A stretch of 64,000 nucleotides of DNA from Christensenellaceae bacterium (GTDB lineage: Bacteria; Bacillota; Clostridia; Christensenellales; Aristaeellaceae), in assembly GCA_012518615.1 (NCBI GenBank), contig JAAYRU010000029.1:1-64000 (forward strand), written 5' to 3'. Of the stretch, positions 51,719 to 60,396 are shown piece after piece. The position numbers and the translations under genes were made by a program. Position 1 is the first letter of the stretch, and each line of letters opens with the position of its first letter. The notes beneath the pieces were generated by a model. It searched no databases, was not told the DNA's origin, and saw only the letters and a list, made by a program, of their open reading frames with translations.

Positions 51719-53182
51719 TTAAGGATTAGGGGACTGAGCAGGCATATTGCGTATGGTAAGGGCTGCAAGCATAGCCATTACATTTGCCTGTACCCCTTCT
51801 ATCAATTTTTTGATGTCCTCTTCACTCATATGCTCTATGCGTATAAAATCGCCCTCGTCAACTTGGGGTATAGACCATGGCGGAGTGGAAGCGCCTTCTA
51901 TCTCTGCGGATACCGCTTTATCGTCTCCCTCTTTTTTCCATGAAATATTGCCCTTTATATCCGTTGCGCTCCTTGGGTTAGAGCCTGACGAAAGCGACAA
52001 ATCGCACTCTATTATGTGGGCTTCTTTACCATTGGGAGTAAGAGTAAGCTTGGCTGAATAATCCTGCTTATATCTATCCGCAGTTTTATCGTGCTCAGGC
52101 TCTCCATCAACAATATATAGGTTGAAAGCTATGCTTTCGCCTTCAACACCGCTTAGATATTCCCCAACAAAGCTGGTGTCGCCGCTTTCCAGCTTTTCAG
52201 ATGAATATTTAAGCGATTTATTAGTGCCATCAACATATAGTAGGTCTATTGCAGTATTACCCTTACCTTCGTTTACGCTGAAAAAGTAGCTGAACTTGCT
52301 TATATCCTTTGCTCCTCCCATGGGGAATTCGAGCTTATCGTACACAAGCACGCCTTCGCTTGTAAACCTGCGGTTTACCTTTACATCGCCTTCAAGCACC
52401 AAGGCATCTATGGCGCTTTCAAATGCGGGCAGCATTTCGGGGTTAAGGTACACATGCTGTTCCCTTATGGTAGCCTTTTCTTTAAGCAGGGTTAGCAGCT
52501 GTTCGTCCGCAAAAAACTTTGTAATAAGCTCTTTCATGCCCGCCTTTATAGCGCTTGCGGGTATATTTATTTCGGTAAGCGTATATGTTACCCCACCCTC
52601 AGTTTCCGAAGAGAGTTTAGAATGCCGCTGTATTAGGTTCGCAACATCATTCTGATATGGCATGGCAAGCTGCCCAAGGCGGGTTTTCCACTCGTTATCC
52701 GCTGAATATATGCTGAATATAAGCCTGCCTATTTCAGGCCAATCGCCAGATGCGCCAAATAGTGCAGCCTCCCCGCTTGCGGATACATAGCCTTCCTTGC
52801 CAAGAAGGGGAGTTTTTATCATCTCAAGTATACCGTCAGTTCTGTATATAAGGCTGGTCAGCACTGCGCTCTCCTGCTTTAGGTTAAGCTTAAACTCCTC
52901 CCTGCCCTTCTGCGCGCCAATGGCAGCTTTGAGGTAATTTATTTCAAGCTCCGTACCTTTTGTAAGGGCTGACACAAGCGTTGCCATCTGCTCTTCAAGC
53001 CCTGTTTCGGGTAAGCTGTTTTCCGGTGAAAACTTGAAATTAAGCCTAAGCCCGGAACCGTTGCTAAGCTGCTTTGACAGCTTCCAGTCGAGTGTATCCT
53101 GCCTTTCATCCACTGTTGCCGTTGCAAGCGCAGAGCATGTAAACATGCATAGCGCAAGCAAAATTGTAAGCATTTTTTTCAT
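51719..53182 (-). CDS. Secreted protein of unknown function (exported cluster, 487 residues)
   Basis: A 487-residue protein with a signal peptide (about 1-21, MKKMLTILLALCMFTCSALA) and no usable lipobox. The mature protein looks beta-rich at both ends with a helical middle (NIPASAIKAGMKELITKFF). That middle aligns by eye with the middle parts of the 53213 and 50082 proteins. The C-terminus is Pro/Ser-rich. No enzyme motif is visible. GGAGG precedes the ATG. It lies 30 bp after the stop of the 421-residue gene and is probably co-transcribed with it. Confidence 0.75.
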   Translation of the reverse strand: MKKMLTILLALCMFTCSALATATVDERQDTLDWKLSKQLSNGSGLRLNFKFSPENSLPETGLEEQMATLVSALTKGTELEINYLKAAIGAQKGREEFKLNLKQESAVLTSLIYRTDGILEMIKTPLLGKEGYVSASGEAALFGASGDWPEIGRLIFSIYSADNEWKTRLGQLAMPYQNDVANLIQRHSKLSSETEGGVTYTLTEINIPASAIKAGMKELITKFFADEQLLTLLKEKATIREQHVYLNPEMLPAFESAIDALVLEGDVKVNRRFTSEGVLVYDKLEFPMGGAKDISKFSYFFSVNEGKGNTAIDLLYVDGTNKSLKYSSEKLESGDTSFVGEYLSGVEGESIAFNLYIVDGEPEHDKTADRYKQDYSAKLTLTPNGKEAHIIECDLSLSSGSNPRSATDIKGNISWKKEGDDKAVSAEIEGASTPPWSIPQVDEGDFIRIEHMSEEDIKKLIEGVQANVMAMLAALTIRNMPAQSPNP

Positions 53183-53212
53183 AATTATACCTCCATTCAG
53201 TAGGATTATATT

Positions 53213-54478
53213 CTATATCAAACGAGCATGCCTTGTTATTTCGTGAAGCACTATATTTCTAACTTCCTCAGGCACATCGTTTATAAGCCTGTATAGCTTT
53301 TGAGAGTTGTTGTAGGACAGCATATCCCTTTCAATAGATAGCTGCTTATCGCTTAGGCTTTCTATATCCACTATGCGTAAGCCCTTATTAAAGGGTATTT
53401 TTTCACCATCAGCTATTGTAAACAGCATATCAAGCTTTCTTTTATCGTACTCCTTTATAAAAGATAGTGTGCCCCTATATGCGCTATCAAGCTTGGGGCG
53501 CAGCGTATAGCGCATTTGAGGCTCCTTGCCGAATTTAAGCTTTATATCTATCTTGCCTGATACGCCTTCGCCTGTGTTTAGAGATATATCATAGCTGCCG
53601 CTTGAGGTTTCTCCCTCTAAATTGCGCTTAAAATTGCCGTCCATTGCAAGCTTACCGCCCTTATCGCTGCCCGCAATATTTATATCAAGCGCATTTCTAC
53701 CCTTCGCGGCGGGCAGGGCAATCTTAGCATACAAGCCTTCAGCGTTTTTGGCAAATAATATAGAGGCTTTTCTTGTATCCGCTCCATATATATTTATATC
53801 CCCATTAAAGCGCCAAGCTATGGGCCGCATATCGCTATCCAGCATTTGAATTAGCTTAACATTGCCTCCGAATGTAATTTGGCTTAAGAACACACTTGTT
53901 TTCTGCACGAAATCGGCTTCAGCTCCATTATCCCGCAAAAGCTGCGCATAGTATGCTATGCATTCATGCCATATAGAGCCAAGCTCCATGGCGCTTATAT
54001 TATATTCCTCAGTATATGCGGGTTTTCCTACTTTTTTAATTTCGCTGCCGCCTTTTTTTGTTTCCTTATAGCCGCCTAGCCTTGCGCATATATTTTCAAA
54101 TGTTGGCGCTAGCGCATTATACGCCGCATAATACTGCCTTGCGTTATATATCGGGGCATCTTTAGCTAAAAGTTTGTAAAAAGCGCTTTCATTCCCCTCG
54201 TACCATGTATTATCATCAAGCTGAAAGCCTTCAGAGGTTTTATATATAGAAAGCATAGGCTCATCTTTATAAACGAACTTCGCCAAAGACATTTCATCGC
54301 TTATATCAAGCATAAGCCTGCTGTTTGAAAGCCACTGTTTTATGCTATCAAGGCTTGCGCCTGAAAACATATCCCAGCTGTTAATTTCCGCGCTTACAAC
54401 AAGGCTTACATCGCCCTCTGCGCATACGCCTGTTATAAGCGATAACAATATAATAAAAATAATTAAAAGCTTTTTCAT
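53213..54478 (-). CDS. Secreted protein of unknown function (exported cluster, 421 residues)
   Basis: A 421-residue protein with a signal peptide (about 1-20, LITGVCA-EG). Beta-rich parts flank a helical middle (YNISAMELGSIWHECIAYYA). Phrases such as MRPIAWRFNGDINIYG recall proteins that present a large beta-sheet, for example lipid-carrier-like folds, but that is only an impression. ATG 54478 is chosen because AGGAGG lies just upstream; the frame is open further up but would run into uvrC. It begins 46 bp after the uvrC stop. Confidence 0.75.
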   Translation of the reverse strand: MKKLLIIFIILLSLITGVCAEGDVSLVVSAEINSWDMFSGASLDSIKQWLSNSRLMLDISDEMSLAKFVYKDEPMLSIYKTSEGFQLDDNTWYEGNESAFYKLLAKDAPIYNARQYYAAYNALAPTFENICARLGGYKETKKGGSEIKKVGKPAYTEEYNISAMELGSIWHECIAYYAQLLRDNGAEADFVQKTSVFLSQITFGGNVKLIQMLDSDMRPIAWRFNGDINIYGADTRKASILFAKNAEGLYAKIALPAAKGRNALDINIAGSDKGGKLAMDGNFKRNLEGETSSGSYDISLNTGEGVSGKIDIKLKFGKEPQMRYTLRPKLDSAYRGTLSFIKEYDKRKLDMLFTIADGEKIPFNKGLRIVDIESLSDKQLSIERDMLSYNNSQKLYRLINDVPEEVRNIVLHEITRHARLI

Positions 54479-54524
54479 ACTACCTCCTATATGATATAAC
54501 GAAACAAAATAGCAAATACTTGCA

Positions 54525-56330
54525 TTAGCCGTGAAAAGCATCGTAAAGCGCGCGAGCGGCAGGCTCATTCATGCCCTTAACTGAAAGCAGCTCCTCCATA
54601 CTGGCGTTTTTTATGGCTTCCATATTGCGGAATTTCGCCAGCAGCGCGCGCCTTCTTGCAGGTCCTATACCGGGTATTTCCTCAAGGCTGCTCTTAAAGC
54701 TCTTTTTAGCCCTAGCTTTCCTGTGGGCGCTTATGGCAAAGCGGTGCGCCTCATCGCGTATACGCTGCACAAGATACAGCGCGGGGCTTCTATCAGGTAA
54801 CATTATAGGCGTTTTTCGCCCCGGAAGCCATATCTCTTCCTGCTTTTCAGATAGAGCAAATATAGGGTAATCTCCCCCTGCTTCATGCATAGCCCTAATG
54901 GCATATTTAAGCTGTTCAGGTCCTCCATCAACCAGTATTAAATCCGGCTCCTGCCAAGGAGAGCTGCTATCTTTTGATCGCCGTACCCTGCGAGATATGG
55001 CTTCAGCCATGGATGCTAAATCATCCGCTCCCTCTACAGTTTTTATATTAAACCTGCGGTATTCCTTGCGCTCGGGCTCTCCGTTTATAAACACCACCAT
55101 AGAGGCAACGCTCTGTCCGCCTTGGGTGTTGCTTATATCAAAGCCTTCTATCCTTACAGGTGTTTTTTTAAGCCCTATTGCGCTTGCTAATTCCTCGCTT
55201 GCGCCAACTGAGCGCTCATACTTAACCTGCGCTTTAAGTGAATGCTTTATAAGAGCGTCCTTTGCGTTTCTTTCCGCCATTTTAACAAGGCGCAGTTTAT
55301 CCCCCCTTTTAGGCAGGGTTAAATTAACGGCTGTTCCCCTTCTATTTTTAAGCCACAGAGTTATGCTTTCACTATCTACAATATCCTTAACTATTACTTC
55401 CCTTGCGGGCTTATGCTTCTGGTAGAACTGGAGAACAAAACTCCTGAGCACTTCCGCAATAGCCTCCCGTCCTTCCCTTTCAAGTAGGAAGCTGTCGCCG
55501 CCTATCATTTTTCCTTGGCGGATAAAAAGCACCTGCGCCATGGCATCTAAATCGTCCTGATATAGGGATATAATATCCTGATTGGCGTTTTTTGCGCTGA
55601 GCACATTCTGTTTTTCTGTTAGCCTATCTATTTCGCTAAGCGCATCCCTTATTTCCGCCGCTTTTTCATACTGCATATTGGAAGAAGCTGTTTGCATATC
55701 CCTTGATAGCTTTTCCTTTATGTGCTTATGCTTGCCTTGTAGGAACTCTATTACACCCTGCACTATTTCGCCGTACTGTGCTTCCGTGCATTTACCTGCA
55801 CAGGGAGCAAGGCATCTGCCTATTTCGTAATTAAGGCATGGGCGTATGGGCTTTTTAAGCGGCAGCTTATGCCTGCAAGTGCGAAGCGGAAATATGCTCC
55901 TTAGCAGCTGAAACACCTGCCTTACAGCGCCCGCGGAAAGATAGGGTCCAAAATACATAGCGCCGTCCTTTGCCACTTTCCTTACTATGTTGAGGCGCGG
56001 GAAAAGCTCAGACGGGTTTATTCTAAGGTATGGATAGTGCTTATCGTCCTTTAATAATATATTGTAATAGGGTCTGTGTTCCTTTATAAGGTTGCACTCC
56101 AATAAAAGCGCTTCCATGTCGGAAGAACATATTACTATATCAAAATCGTCAACCTTTGGCATCATGGCGGATACCTTAGGGCTGTGTTCCCCCTTTTGGA
56201 AGTATGAGCGTACCCTGTTTTTAAGGTTTATAGCCTTTCCTACATATATTATATTGCCCCGCTGTTTCATAAGGTAGCAGCCGGGGCTGTCGGGAAGTGT
56301 TTCAAGTTTAAGGCTTAAGCGTTCATTCAT
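54525..56330 (-). CDS. uvrC: Excinuclease ABC subunit C
   Basis: The 601-residue nuclease of nucleotide excision repair. An N-terminal GIY-YIG domain (GCYLMKQRGNIIYVGKAINL, about 15-35) makes the 3' cut. A cysteine cluster (CRHKL...CLNYEIGRCLAPC, near 150-175) may hold an Fe-S site. A UVR domain lies near 200-235. An RNase H-like domain makes the 5' cut, and a helix-hairpin-helix pair (IPGIGPARRRALLAKF) ends the protein. It overlaps the DUF1292 gene by 8 nt and is last in that operon. Confidence 0.97.
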   Translation of the reverse strand: MNERLSLKLETLPDSPGCYLMKQRGNIIYVGKAINLKNRVRSYFQKGEHSPKVSAMMPKVDDFDIVICSSDMEALLLECNLIKEHRPYYNILLKDDKHYPYLRINPSELFPRLNIVRKVAKDGAMYFGPYLSAGAVRQVFQLLRSIFPLRTCRHKLPLKKPIRPCLNYEIGRCLAPCAGKCTEAQYGEIVQGVIEFLQGKHKHIKEKLSRDMQTASSNMQYEKAAEIRDALSEIDRLTEKQNVLSAKNANQDIISLYQDDLDAMAQVLFIRQGKMIGGDSFLLEREGREAIAEVLRSFVLQFYQKHKPAREVIVKDIVDSESITLWLKNRRGTAVNLTLPKRGDKLRLVKMAERNAKDALIKHSLKAQVKYERSVGASEELASAIGLKKTPVRIEGFDISNTQGGQSVASMVVFINGEPERKEYRRFNIKTVEGADDLASMAEAISRRVRRSKDSSSPWQEPDLILVDGGPEQLKYAIRAMHEAGGDYPIFALSEKQEEIWLPGRKTPIMLPDRSPALYLVQRIRDEAHRFAISAHRKARAKKSFKSSLEEIPGIGPARRRALLAKFRNMEAIKNASMEELLSVKGMNEPAARALYDAFHG

Positions 56331-56598
56331 CAAATTCTATTTCATCTACCCTGTTTAAAAATATGGGGAATATGGCATTAGCCTCGTCTTGCTCTAAAAA
56401 GTCAAAATCCTCATATTCTTCGCCGTCAACTTCGCTTATTACAACTCTGGCTATATATTGCTCCTTGCCATCTTCCATGTTTTCAAAAAGGGCGTATTCA
56501 TCGCCATTTACATAGAAATAGCGGTTAAGCTGTAGGGAGATTTCGTTTCCATCTTCGTCCTCTACCTGAATTATATCCTCTATAATATCGTTTTCCAT
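56323..56598 (-). CDS. DUF1292 family acidic protein
   Basis: A 91-residue, strongly acidic protein with no signal peptide. It matches the short DUF1292 family of Firmicutes, often coded near alaS and ruvX genes. Function is unknown. AGAGGTG lies before the ATG. Its end overlaps uvrC by 8 nt. Confidence 0.88.
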   Translation of the reverse strand: MENDIIEDIIQVEDEDGNEISLQLNRYFYVNGDEYALFENMEDGKEQYIARVVISEVDGEEYEDFDFLEQDEANAIFPIFLNRVDEIEFDE

Positions 56599-56599
56599 A

Positions 56600-57055
56600 T
56601 TACACCTCTGAAATTTCTAAAGATTTAAGCTCTTCCTCTGTATACACGGGTACACCCTTTTCTTTAAGCATTTTTGCAAATACCCCGTCGCCCTTTGTTT
56701 TGCTACCGGTAAAGCTGCCATCGTATATTATACCGCTGCCGCAAGATGGGCTGCGAGCCTTAAGTATTGCCATTTCGCATGAGCATATTTCAAACACCCG
56801 CATGGCTATTTGAGCTCCATGAATAAATTCTCTACTTACATCTTTTCCGTTCTTAGTTTTTACGCATATTTCATCGCTATCGCTCGAAACTATTTCAGAA
56901 GGCTCCCTTGGGGTGGATAGCCCTCCCATCTGCTCAGGGCATACGGGAATAAGCCCATGTTTTTCCTTGAGTTTTAATAGCTCCTCACACATATTATGCC
57001 CGCCATCGTATTTAGTGCACAGCCCTAAAAGACAGGCGCTTACGCATATATTCAT
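56600..57055 (-). CDS. DUF523 family protein
   Basis: A 151-residue protein with the family features CVSACLLGLCTKYDGGH at the start, CPEQMGGLSTPR, and LKARSPSCGSG. The conserved cysteines suggest a metal or Fe-S site. No role is established that I can name with confidence. It overlaps deoD by 4 nt and lies 1 bp from the DUF1292 gene. Confidence 0.9.
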   Translation of the reverse strand: MNICVSACLLGLCTKYDGGHNMCEELLKLKEKHGLIPVCPEQMGGLSTPREPSEIVSSDSDEICVKTKNGKDVSREFIHGAQIAMRVFEICSCEMAILKARSPSCGSGIIYDGSFTGSKTKGDGVFAKMLKEKGVPVYTEEELKSLEISEV

Positions 57056-57756
57056 GCTATATTTAGCGCGATTTCCATCATCTGTGTGAAGGTTTCCCTT
57101 ACTTCCTGTGGGCTTAGGGCTTCACCTGTAAAGGGGTCGTCAGATATCTGGCACAAGCACAGAGCCTTTTTGCCCGCATATGCAGCGTTTAGGTACAACC
57201 CGTATGCTTCCATCTCTACCGCAAGCACTCCAAGTTTTTGCAGTGTGGGAAGGGGATTTTTGGCGTTATAGAAACAATCGGTTGAAAAAATAGGACCCAC
57301 CATGGTGTGTATGCCTATTTTTTTAGCTTCATCAACTGCTGCGCTTACGAGTTCAAAATCCGCGCAGGGAGCGAGGTTTCCCTCAAAGCCAAACTGCTTA
57401 CCATAGCTAGAGTTTGAATAAGCGCTCATGCCTATAACTAAATCCCTTACTCTAAGCTTGGGGTTAATCATTCCGGCTGAGCCTACCCTTATTATGGTTT
57501 CAACGCCATAGGCATTGTATAGCTCATAGCTGTATATGCCAATTGAAGGTATGCCCATGCCGCTACCCATTACGGATACCTCTTTCCCTTTATAAAAGCC
57601 CGTGTATCCGTATATGGAGCGCACATTGTTTACAAGCCTTGCATTTTCAAGATAGGTTTCCGCTATGAATTTTGCGCGCAGGGGGTCGCCGGGCATTAGT
57701 ACTGTGGGCGCAAAATCCCCCTTTTTTGCTGTGTTATGTAGTGTAGGTGTATCCAT
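57052..57756 (-). CDS. deoD: Purine-nucleoside phosphorylase, DeoD type
   Basis: A 234-residue enzyme that splits purine nucleosides with phosphate to give the base and ribose 1-phosphate. GDPLRAKFIAE holds the phosphate-binding Arg, GMGIPSIGIYSYEL is a family signature, VEMEAYGLY contacts ribose, and the catalytic Asp is in CQISDDPFTGE. ATG 57756 is chosen because AAGGAG lies upstream; the longer frame runs into a terminator. It is the first gene of the operon that ends with uvrC. Confidence 0.96.
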   Translation of the reverse strand: MDTPTLHNTAKKGDFAPTVLMPGDPLRAKFIAETYLENARLVNNVRSIYGYTGFYKGKEVSVMGSGMGIPSIGIYSYELYNAYGVETIIRVGSAGMINPKLRVRDLVIGMSAYSNSSYGKQFGFEGNLAPCADFELVSAAVDEAKKIGIHTMVGPIFSTDCFYNAKNPLPTLQKLGVLAVEMEAYGLYLNAAYAGKKALCLCQISDDPFTGEALSPQEVRETFTQMMEIALNIA

Positions 57757-57778
57757 AATAATCTCCTTAAAATTAAAT

Positions 57779-57820
57779 AAGTCCACCCTTAGGGCATAGC
57801 CCATAAATTGGGTTGGACTT
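57779..57820 (-). terminator. Terminator of the 57841-61662 unit
   Basis: AAGTCCACCC (57779-57788) and GGGTTGGACTT (57810-57820) pair with one bulge. On the minus strand the stem is followed by ATTTTAATTTT. It stops the Ig-like protein transcript just before deoD. Confidence 0.65.
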
Positions 57821-57840
57821 ATTTATTGATTGCATTTCTA

Positions 57841-59712
57841 TCAGCCGTTTTGGTGCTTGTCGGAACGCCTTGTGCGCTTTTGCACTTCAGGCTCTTTTAC
57901 TTCGTCCTCCCGCATTAGGCGGTACGCGCCGTCCTCAGGTTTATCGGGAGCTTCGGTTTCCTCGGGCTCTTCTACTGGTTTTGTTACTTCTTCTTTTAGG
58001 TATTTTTCGTGGGGCAGCTCTCCCTCTTCAAAAACGGCGTCGCTTACGGGTACGGTTTTCTCCTCTGCGCCATATGTGTCGGGGTTTAGATAATCCCTCT
58101 TAGCGTTAAGCTGCATATGGTCATACGCATTTTCGGATTTTTTGTTCAGCCTTGCCCTTGAAATGCTGCTTATTATAAACAGCACAAAGCTTACCGCAAA
58201 CAGCCCCGCAACCACTATTGCCGCCATAAGCAGTATATTTGAGCCCTTGCCAGCAGTTGAAGTATCATCAACGGGAACGGGCGTGTAGGTAGTTACAGGC
58301 TCTACCGTTGCAAACACCTCTTTAGTTGGCGCGGGCGTTGCAGGTATATAGGGGATTTGCAATTCGTTTGAGTAGAACTTTTGCTTGTTGCTTTGGCTGT
58401 CTACAACTTCTACATGGAACTGGAACTTACCCCCTTGGGAAACACTATATTTTCTATCCACCGTATAGCTTTCTCCGGGTTTAAGAGCATCTATAGTATA
58501 TACCTGCGCCTGACCTTGGTATAGCTTAATATCTTTAACCTCAAAATCGCTGTTGTTTGTAACAACTACTGTAAAGCCAATATTACCGGGTATGCTGTCT
58601 ATGCTTTCAGCATCGGCAGTTAAATCAAGCGTCATGCGTACCATGTTCTTTGGGTCATACGCGCTTACCTTAACTTCGTTAGTGGTTTCGGTTTGCTCCG
58701 TACCTGTGTTATCTGGAAGCTTTAATGTAAACTTAAATGTTTCGGTGCTCTGCATGGTAACTTCTATTTCGCGGGTTACTGTTTGCTTTGCGGGTATTTC
58801 TATACCTGTAAATACCTCGCCCAGCACCTTATCGCTTGCGCTTACATTGGAATAGGATATATTGCCCTCGTTTTCCATAACGAGTTTAAGCATGGTCTTT
58901 TCCCCTATGTTTACATTTTGGGGCTCCGCCACTAGCGATAGCTTTAAATTGGGTTTTGCAGCGGGTATAACAAGCTCATCAAGGCTTGCGCGGAAGGTTT
59001 CCTTGCTGCCCGCCTTTTTATATGTGATGTTGGGGTGGCTGGTAAAATCGCTCCCTGATGACTTGCGCTCAAAGGTGATGGTGGCACTACTTCCAGGCTC
59101 AAGCGATTTTATGCTCTCTGCCTTACCGGATAGGCTGCTATGCTCCCTTATGCGTATATCTTCCAGGCGTACATTGCCGTTGTTTACAAATTCGTATATT
59201 ACTTTTACAGTGCTGCCCTTGCGAATTATCTCAGGGCTTATGCTGCGTTTGGTGAAAAGCTCCACCTTTTCGCCTATGTAGTTAAGCTTAGCTTCCGCGG
59301 GGAAATTAACCACCGCCACATTGTTTGAAGCGTCTATTACATTTGTTTTTATTGTGAATATGAGCTTTTGCTCGTCCAGCTGAGATTGCTTTACCTTGTA
59401 TTCGCCAGTCCAAGTTTGTGTATCGCCTATCTTAAGCTGGCTCAAACTGCCGCCATCGAAAAACGAGGTTACAAGTTCACCATCGGGGTCGTATAGGGCT
59501 AGGGGCGATGTAATATCCGCCTTGCCGGAATTAGTAAGCCTTACTGTTACATTGGTTTTGCCGGGGCTGGTGAATGTATCCGGATCCACAGCTATAGAAA
59601 AGTTAAGCCCCTCAACGCTGGTTGCAAACGTGGGAGCAACCAAAAACAAACATATTATTAGGGCAAGTATAAGTATTATCCTGTGTTTCATATTACGAAG
59701 GGCAAGTACCAT
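57841..59712 (-). CDS. Large membrane-anchored surface protein with predicted Ig-like repeats
   Basis: A 623-residue protein. The signal peptide (about 1-31) ends at TFATS. About four repeated beta-sandwich units follow (residues 35-450), with recurrent phrases such as VNVTVRLTNSGKADI, YEFVNNGNVRLEDI and VVTNNSDFEVKDI that recall CARDB or DUF11-type modules. A Pro/Thr linker (PATPAPTKEVFATVEP) leads to a membrane helix near 500 and a charged cytoplasmic tail of about 100 residues. ATG 59712 with GGAGGG is the likely start. Function is unknown; adhesion or wall sensing is possible. Confidence 0.8.
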   Translation of the reverse strand: MVLALRNMKHRIILILALIICLFLVAPTFATSVEGLNFSIAVDPDTFTSPGKTNVTVRLTNSGKADITSPLALYDPDGELVTSFFDGGSLSQLKIGDTQTWTGEYKVKQSQLDEQKLIFTIKTNVIDASNNVAVVNFPAEAKLNYIGEKVELFTKRSISPEIIRKGSTVKVIYEFVNNGNVRLEDIRIREHSSLSGKAESIKSLEPGSSATITFERKSSGSDFTSHPNITYKKAGSKETFRASLDELVIPAAKPNLKLSLVAEPQNVNIGEKTMLKLVMENEGNISYSNVSASDKVLGEVFTGIEIPAKQTVTREIEVTMQSTETFKFTLKLPDNTGTEQTETTNEVKVSAYDPKNMVRMTLDLTADAESIDSIPGNIGFTVVVTNNSDFEVKDIKLYQGQAQVYTIDALKPGESYTVDRKYSVSQGGKFQFHVEVVDSQSNKQKFYSNELQIPYIPATPAPTKEVFATVEPVTTYTPVPVDDTSTAGKGSNILLMAAIVVAGLFAVSFVLFIISSISRARLNKKSENAYDHMQLNAKRDYLNPDTYGAEEKTVPVSDAVFEEGELPHEKYLKEEVTKPVEEPEETEAPDKPEDGAYRLMREDEVKEPEVQKRTRRSDKHQNG

Positions 59713-59767
59713 GCCCGTCCCTCCTTCCAAACGCAAATTAATAAACATTCCGAAATCTGTTAGTAGC

Positions 59768-59796
59768 ATTTTAAGCCAAAAGCATAGCTCTGTCAA
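59768..59796 (-). promoter_or_regulatory. Promoter of the Ig-like surface protein gene
   Basis: On the minus strand: TTGACA (59796-59791), a 17-bp spacer and TAAAAT (59773-59768), 56 bp before the start codon. Confidence 0.65.
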
Positions 59797-59842
59797 GCAA
59801 TGTTAAGGCTGCGTAGAACTTTTGAAATATTTTACAAAACAG

Positions 59843-60388
59843 CTATCTGAACAGCCTCCTTTTTTTAGAAAAACGCCTAAACCTTTCATGTATGCTATCC
59901 CATATACGGTGGAGGGTTTTTTTTCGCTTTTTAACCTCAAGAGCCGCTTCAAGCGCTGCTGCTCTAAAATCCATATTATCAGGGCTGCGCCTTACCGCTT
60001 CCCTAAAGCTTCTGTGCGCAGCTTCATACTGGCGAAGGCTCATCATTATTTTTCCTTCTATATAGTACCATTCATCGTCCTTGCTGTCTGCCCTTTGAAG
60101 CTGCCTTAGCGCGCTTTCAGCTTCCCCGCCTTCAAGAAGGTTAATTGCGAATTTCTTCGCCTTTATAGCGGGAACATTGTGGTAGCTTGTATCCTTACGG
60201 CAGGTAAGCTTTATTGCCTGCTCATAAGCTAAATTAAGCTCAATAAGCCTATCCTGCGCCTGTTTTTGCTTTGCTTCATCTGAAAACTTATCAGGATGGC
60301 ATTTTTTTACCTGCTTATGGTAGGCAGCGCGTATTCGCTCCTTATCGTCCGTAGGCTTTATACCTAGTATTTGAAATACATCTCGCAT
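59843..60388 (-). CDS. DnaJ-domain protein with TPR-like C-terminus
   Basis: A 181-residue protein. The J domain (about 3-60) has the HPD tripeptide in KKCHPDKF that stimulates Hsp70. The remainder (about 75-150) looks like two or three helical repeats of TPR type (EWYYIEGKIMMSLRQYEAAHRSF). The tail is very basic. It lacks the Gly/Phe and zinc regions of true DnaJ, so it is a specialised J protein with an unknown client. It starts 8 bp after the murA stop and is probably co-transcribed. Confidence 0.88.
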   Translation of the reverse strand: MRDVFQILGIKPTDDKERIRAAYHKQVKKCHPDKFSDEAKQKQAQDRLIELNLAYEQAIKLTCRKDTSYHNVPAIKAKKFAINLLEGGEAESALRQLQRADSKDDEWYYIEGKIMMSLRQYEAAHRSFREAVRRSPDNMDFRAAALEAALEVKKRKKTLHRIWDSIHERFRRFSKKRRLFR

Positions 60389-60396
60389 TGTAAAAA

